Below are positions 59,545-64,000 of a stretch of DNA of 64,000 nucleotides, in pieces. Made by a program: the position numbers and the translations under genes. The stretch spans positions 34,032,676 to 34,096,675 of the forward strand of contig OZ029919.1 in NCBI GenBank assembly GCA_964023275.1, in the 5' to 3' direction. The notes under the pieces are model-generated. The model was not told the DNA's origin, did not search any database, and saw only the letters and a list, made by a program, of their open reading frames with translations. Numbering within the stretch: position 1 is the stretch's first letter; each line of letters starts with the position of its first letter. The DNA is from Norana najaformis (lineage: Eukaryota; Annelida; Clitellata; Crassiclitellata; Hormogastridae).

Positions 59545-62500
59545 TCAGTTGGCTGGCGCCAGTCGGCAGATGATTTCAACGCCCTTGAGGCAAATGCTTC
59601 GGACAAACTGTGGACACTGTGGCTTCGCACAAAACGTCTCGACAACCAGACGCAGCTCCGAAAACAGTTGCCTAAAAATGAACAACGACACAGATCACAT
59701 AGCTCCAGTCCATATAAGGCAATAGAGCAATTTATATAGCTCCAGAACAAACAGGATGACATAGCTACGACATGGTAACACGTGCATTTGTACAGAGCCC
59801 TCCAGGGCATGGGCAGGGTGGTAGAAATTTATATACTGTAGCTACAGTGGATAATCTAATCTAATCCAATTTCTATAGCGCCCTTATAATAACGCATAAG
59901 GCATCAGTCTATGATTCAACTCAGTGATTCAAGTCAGTTAAAGTAGTGGATCACTGGTCATACTCCAGGTTCCAGTAGGTCAGCAAGTTCAAACAGTCGA
60001 GTCTTAAGTTCAGACCCGAATGATATTAAACAACTGAAAGAACTGCTAGATTAGATTTGATCAAACTCACCTGCAATATGGATTTCGTCGTGACGAGTAG
60101 CGCAGTGCCAGGAATCGGTAGTATAGGAACGGCAGGAGGAAGCTGCCCTGTCCACTAGACACAGCAACAGAAATCAAGGCAGTTAGACCGATTCATAGTA
60201 CACTTTAGAGCATCAGCTTACTAAATAAATGCAAAGGTAAGGTTGTAAAAAACTATCAAAACTCCTTAGAAACCAGTAAAGGTAAAGGTAAGACATGCCT
60301 CAGATGCACAAAGGTGAAGGTAAAACAATTGTTTACACAAGTGGAGAGTGTTTGGCTTGTAACGCAGACAGTGTGTGGGTTTGAGCCTCTCTGAGGCGGT
60401 TACAGTGCGGAGACCTAGAGCAAGTCCTTCACGCACAGTTGCTCAGCACCATCGATTGATCTTTGTCGATCGTAAAGTACTAGACCCAGTTTGATGTTGC
60501 TCAACTACCCTGCTACTGGTGGCTCACATGGGACGTGTAAACATGGAACAGGAGCCAACTGATTTGAGCGCTCAGCTTGTAACATCAAACGTACGGGTTC
60601 AAGCCTCACCTGAGACGGTTACTGTGCGGGGACCTTGAGCAAGAAATTCTTCACTCATAAATGCTTAGCGCCATCACTGGATACTGGCATATAATAAAAG
60701 CATAAATAATAAAAACAATAGTAAGATCATATCAACAAAACCAAGGGGCTATCATCTGTCTATCCGTATCCTCGTGTAAATTTAAGTTCGTCCAGTAAAT
60801 GTAAGTCTCCTGTAAATTTCGCAGACGTACGTGAAGAGTAGGAAGATGACTGTTGGCATGAGAAAAATCTCGCTACACGCAATGAAGCGCAGAATATTCA
60901 TCTGCTGAGCCTCGATCTTTGCTATCAGACGACGCACGAGCTGCAGTGAAGCCGGACCAATTTGCTGCAACATTTAGAATATCAACATACTTACATTCGC
61001 AGACTATTATGTCTGAACATCAGTGCCAGTACTTGCAACACTCAATCATCAGAATATCAGTAACAAAATAATGAGCCAAATAAATAAGTTACAATATATA
61101 TACTGTAACATAATGTAATGTATTGTAACAGCTTACTTACCAAATACCTATTTACATCGGAAACTCATCAAAACCCACTGTCATAGGGGGCCAATCAAAA
61201 CTAATCTAATCGGACTTCTACAGTGCCATTATCATAACACACAAGGCATCAGTCGAAGGACATTTCGCACAAAACTGCAGTCAACTCGAAATTTCTTTGA
61301 GAAGTCCAGTCGAAAGCCAATAGGTCATATAGGTCACGGACCGTCTTATTACAAGTTCAGATCGTAACGAGATCATTTTCAGTAGCCAAACGCACTAGGA
61401 CTACGAAAGGAAAATGAATATGAAAAGCATAGGATCTGACAAATCACTGAAAAAACGGAGATCATTTATTTGCGTCATCACCACAAAATAGCTGACGTCA
61501 GGAACTTATGATGACGATTATGATGATTGTCAGAAATTAATTAACAAAATGCTTTTGTCTTACGTTCAACAGCTGCTTTGTGTAGCTTTGTGCGTGCAAA
61601 AGCGCAAACAGAAAGACCGGCATCAACCCCACTGGCATCTAGTCAAGGCCATAACAAAACACAGGACCACAAGCGGATTGATTGTGGCAACATTAACACC
61701 ACGTACATCAAAAGCCCAAGGGCCAAAACTATGTACTGACATCCCCAACAAAAACCAGAAATCCGGAAAATTTAGTTTCTTCTAAACTAAGTTAAAACTG
61801 TATTGCTATTATATTTCTCTGAAACAAAGTTAAAGCTGTAGCAAGATTAGATCTGTAGCAAGATTAGATTTGTAGCAATATCAGATCAGTAGCAATATCA
61901 GATTTGCAGTAAGATTAGACTTGTAGCAAGATTAGATCTGTAGAAAGATTAGACCAGTAGCAATATCAGATTTGCACTAAGATTATGATTATTATTAGAT
62001 CTGTAGTAAGATCAGATCAGTAGTCATATCAGATTTGTACTGAGATTAGATTTGTAGTAGGATTAGATTTGTAGCAAGATCAGGTCTGCATGAAGATTAG
62101 ACAAAATAAAATCTGCAGCATAAATAGACTAGCGAATACCAGCAGCAAGATTAGAATAGAAAATACTGTGAAGACTTTTCACGCAAAGGATACTTGATAC
62201 GGGTGAAGACGTGAGAAAAACGAGAGAGAAGAACAGGTAATGCGCACTATCCTCGAGGAACAGACTGGCAATGTACTCGCGACTGAACTGGAAGTTTGGC
62301 ACTCGCTGGTGCAAACGAAGCGCGCTTGTGGCCGCGTTGCTAAGCAACACGCGCTGGTATGAACTATATGGGTGGCCGCTGAAATAGGAAACAATTGTAA
62401 AAACTTCAATATAAACTAATCTAATCTAAACATTGTTAATGTAATGCATAAAACTTCAAGTCTGCCTTGTGCATTATTCAATCATCTTATTAATAATTTT

Positions 62501-62549
62501 TTACATGAGTCACATAAGATGGCTCAGGGATTATAATAGGAACAACAAC

Positions 62550-62583
<34 letters not shown>

Positions 62584-63325
62584 GATTATTATAATAAATA
62601 AAAAAATAAGAATTTTAAAAAATTAACAATTAAAAAAATATGAAAACATTGTTCCCAATTTTTTCAATCCCAAGAGTTCATATATTATTTTATTATTATT
62701 ACTATTATTATTAATATTTTCCTGTCAAGCACAAAGTATCTGCATGCTAATTTGGCAAGACCCTTCTATAGAAAATCCCCAGTTGCTCCCCATAAGCTAC
62801 AACTCTGCCTGCTCCCTACCCCCATCCTTGTTCCTCACCACCCCGCCTATGGTCACTCAGTTTAACCTCTAACATAACCTCTAACCCTAACCCTCTAACA
62901 CAGATGGACACACATACTGACCAAAGCCTTGACCAACACTTAACTTACATTCGCAATTTTTAAGCAGAAAGTTTAACAAATATCAAGTCTGGCATGAACT
63001 AGCGAGACATGTTAGCCAACTTGTAAAGCACATTAGCTGACTGGATAGAGCGTTTGGCTTCTAATGTGCAGAGTACAGGTTCAAGCCTCCTCCTTTAATT
63101 TACTGTGTAGGGACCTTGAGCAAGTCCTTCACTCACGATTGCTCAGCGCCATCAGTTGATGCTTAGTCTCATTAGCTAGTGGCACTTAATAAATGCAGAA
63201 ATAATAATAATGAATTCACAAAGCTGTGGCTCGTACCCAAAAATTGGCAGGAAAAAGTTAATGGTGGCAAAGATCGAGAAGAGTCTTGTCATCCAAAGCA
63301 CAGCCTCGATCTTACTCGCAGACAT
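59545..63325 (-). CDS. TMEM33: TMEM33 (Pom33/Krueppel-type ER and nuclear-envelope membrane protein)
   Basis: TMEM33 is a small multi-pass protein of the endoplasmic reticulum and nuclear envelope that binds reticulons. Six coding exons on the minus strand: 63237-63325, 62201-62378, 61564-61638, 60831-60964, 60071-60154, 59545-59671. Junctions are GT-AG and phases add to 228 aa. Recognisable family pieces in order: AVLWMTRLF with the first membrane segment; YQRVLLSNAATSALRLHQRV; LEDSAHYLFFSLVF; PVFLFALLHAQSYTK; QQMNILRFIACSEIFLMP; LYYRFLALRYSSRRNPYC; and ELRLVVE to ICRLAPAN at the end. The vertebrate protein is about 20 residues longer at the N-terminus. Exon 1 opens after an acceptor (63332-63333 on the complement) two codons before the ATG, so a further upstream coding exon may exist, perhaps outside the window. 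The donor of exon 2 (GTATCA) is weak but required by homology. Confidence 0.92.
59850..60060 (-). mobile_element. LINE 3'-end fragment, family D, TMEM33 intron 5 side
   Basis: Plus view: aatctaatctaatccaattt, ctatagcgcccttataataa, gcataaggcatcagtc, matching other family D pieces. Confidence 0.55.
60341..60720 (+). mobile_element. two SINE family A copies, TMEM33 intron 4
   Basis: Copies at about 60341-60480 (tttgagcctc, gagcaagtccttcacg) and 60545-60720 (B box gggttcaagcctc, ccttgagcaag, tagcgccatcac, then an A-rich ataat tail). Confidence 0.7.
61200..61380 (-). mobile_element. LINE 3'-end fragment, family D
   Basis: Plus view: actaatctaatcggacttct, cagtgccattatcataacac, acaaggcatcagtcg. 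Confidence 0.55.
61840..62140 (+). repeat. GATCTGTAGCAA-type minisatellite, TMEM33 intron 2
   Basis: About 16 imperfect copies of a ~19-bp unit such as agatttgtagcaagatt, with variants (cagtagcaatatc). Confidence 0.85.
62400..62960. other. TMEM33 intron 1: AAT tract and AT-rich sequence
   Basis: (AAT)n at 62549-62581 and degenerate ATT units at 62685-62715; a cctaaccct-like pair near 62880 is too short to be meaningful. Confidence 0.6.
63029..63211 (+). mobile_element. SINE family A (best-preserved copy), TMEM33 intron 1
   Basis: Head ttagctgactggatagagcg (A-box-like), B box ggttcaagcc, body gagcaagtccttcactcacg, gctcagcgccatc, end ttaataaatgcag and an (AAT)n tail. It abuts the donor side of TMEM33 exon 1 (63237). 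Confidence 0.75.
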
Positions 63326-63469
63326 GTGATTCTGAAAGCAAAATTTCACTTTGTCATTAACTTCCTAAAATTCAGTTTTAGTCTCAGAGTTAACTCAGAG
63401 TACACACATAAACATTTGCAACTTAGCAAAATCTGAACTCATTTACACAGAAGGGTAGTTCTGAAGTCT

Positions 63470-63715
63470 AAGAAAATCTAATTTAACAATAACTTCTCTA
63501 GTGACATAGCCACAATTCACAAGGCATTAATTAATGGTCACTTAAAGTGCAACTGTAGTCAAATATCGTAAGCCATTGGAGAAGTCACTGAAATGCTATA
63601 GATTTGGGAAACCTGAAGTCAGGCTATACTCAGGCTAAACAGAGGCCACTCAGCATGCTCAAACCCAAAATCAGTGCATAAGAGCCGGTGTACTATCGAC
63701 CAGACCATCGTGACA
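63470..63715 (-). mobile_element. LINE family D and SINE family F fragments upstream of TMEM33
   Basis: 63475-63560 shows aaatctaatttaac, cacaaggcattaattaatgg. 63640-63710 shows ccactcagcatgctcaaaccc, the reverse of the family F head. Confidence 0.5.
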
Positions 63716-64000
63716 GAAAAGAAGAAAGAAATAAAAAGGAAATTAAACAAACACAGACTTGTTAAAACTGACTTGGTTTTCAAAATGCATAAATTAATTA
63801 ATTATTTTAATAATTAAAATGAAGAAAAGCCTGAACACGAAGGCACCAACAAAGATGGCCACGCTCGTAGGAGTCAGCCACTGAATCCACACCCTACGTG
63901 TGACCAGCAATACTGCTCAGTATTTTCTTCATTTTATTCATTCAAATAATTCTATCAATTAACAATGATATCTATTAGCAGACAACTTGTTGACCGCTTA
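63716..64000. other. no assigned gene; short hydrophobic minus-strand frame
   Basis: A minus-strand frame at about 63800-63920 reads RRVWIQWLTPTSVAIFVGAF followed by more hydrophobic residues, then a stop. It could be part of a membrane-protein exon or chance. No clear splice sites bound it. Confidence 0.25.

Noticed and set aside
62880-62900. Telomere-like cctaaccct words
   Set aside because: Only about two imperfect units, not an array.

Overview
The window is animal nuclear DNA. Genes are split by GT-AG introns, non-LTR retrotransposons and tRNA-derived SINEs are common, and simple-sequence repeats are extremely dense. Protein content (an otopetrin, TMEM33, a tandem cluster of retinol/steroid-type dehydrogenases) fits a metazoan, most likely a marine invertebrate. 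I cannot tell lophotrochozoan from invertebrate deuterostome by reading alone.

Layout. 1-2012: SINE, microsatellite and LINE debris. 2013-11408: one ~4.7 kb segment present twice around a 10-N gap (6680-6689). The shared segment runs exactly from the start of the right contig to the end of the left contig, so it looks like an unmerged assembly overlap. Each copy carries a 5'-truncated, frameshifted RTE-type LINE on the minus strand, with a candidate 10-bp target-site duplication. 13159-31499: four complete tandem plus-strand genes of the SDR9C type (retinol / 17beta-hydroxysteroid dehydrogenase-like), each with four coding exons whose lengths and phases I could join exactly (331, 329, 329 and 329 aa). 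The fourth has Gly where the catalytic Ser should be, and exon 1 of all four is far more alike than exons 2-4. 31500-44402: microsatellites, SINE/LINE fragments and minisatellites, with three possible first exons for the next gene. 44403-52225: six downstream exons of an otopetrin proton-channel gene (plus), with repeat-filled introns. 52226-59544: repeat arrays including a ~285 bp (TCCC)n tract. 59545-63325: a six-exon TMEM33 gene (minus). 63326-64000: mostly repeat.

There is no operon logic. The dehydrogenases are a local duplication cluster, probably ER-membrane NAD(H)-type oxidoreductases of retinoids or steroids. The otopetrin and TMEM33 genes are unrelated neighbours. The most notable points are the active-site change in dehydrogenase 4, apparent homogenisation of exon 1, a relic duplicated promoter/exon start, a composite dispersed repeat shared by the otopetrin intron and 3' flank, and several LINE 3'-end families sharing one terminal architecture. 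All coordinates and identity counts were made by eye.
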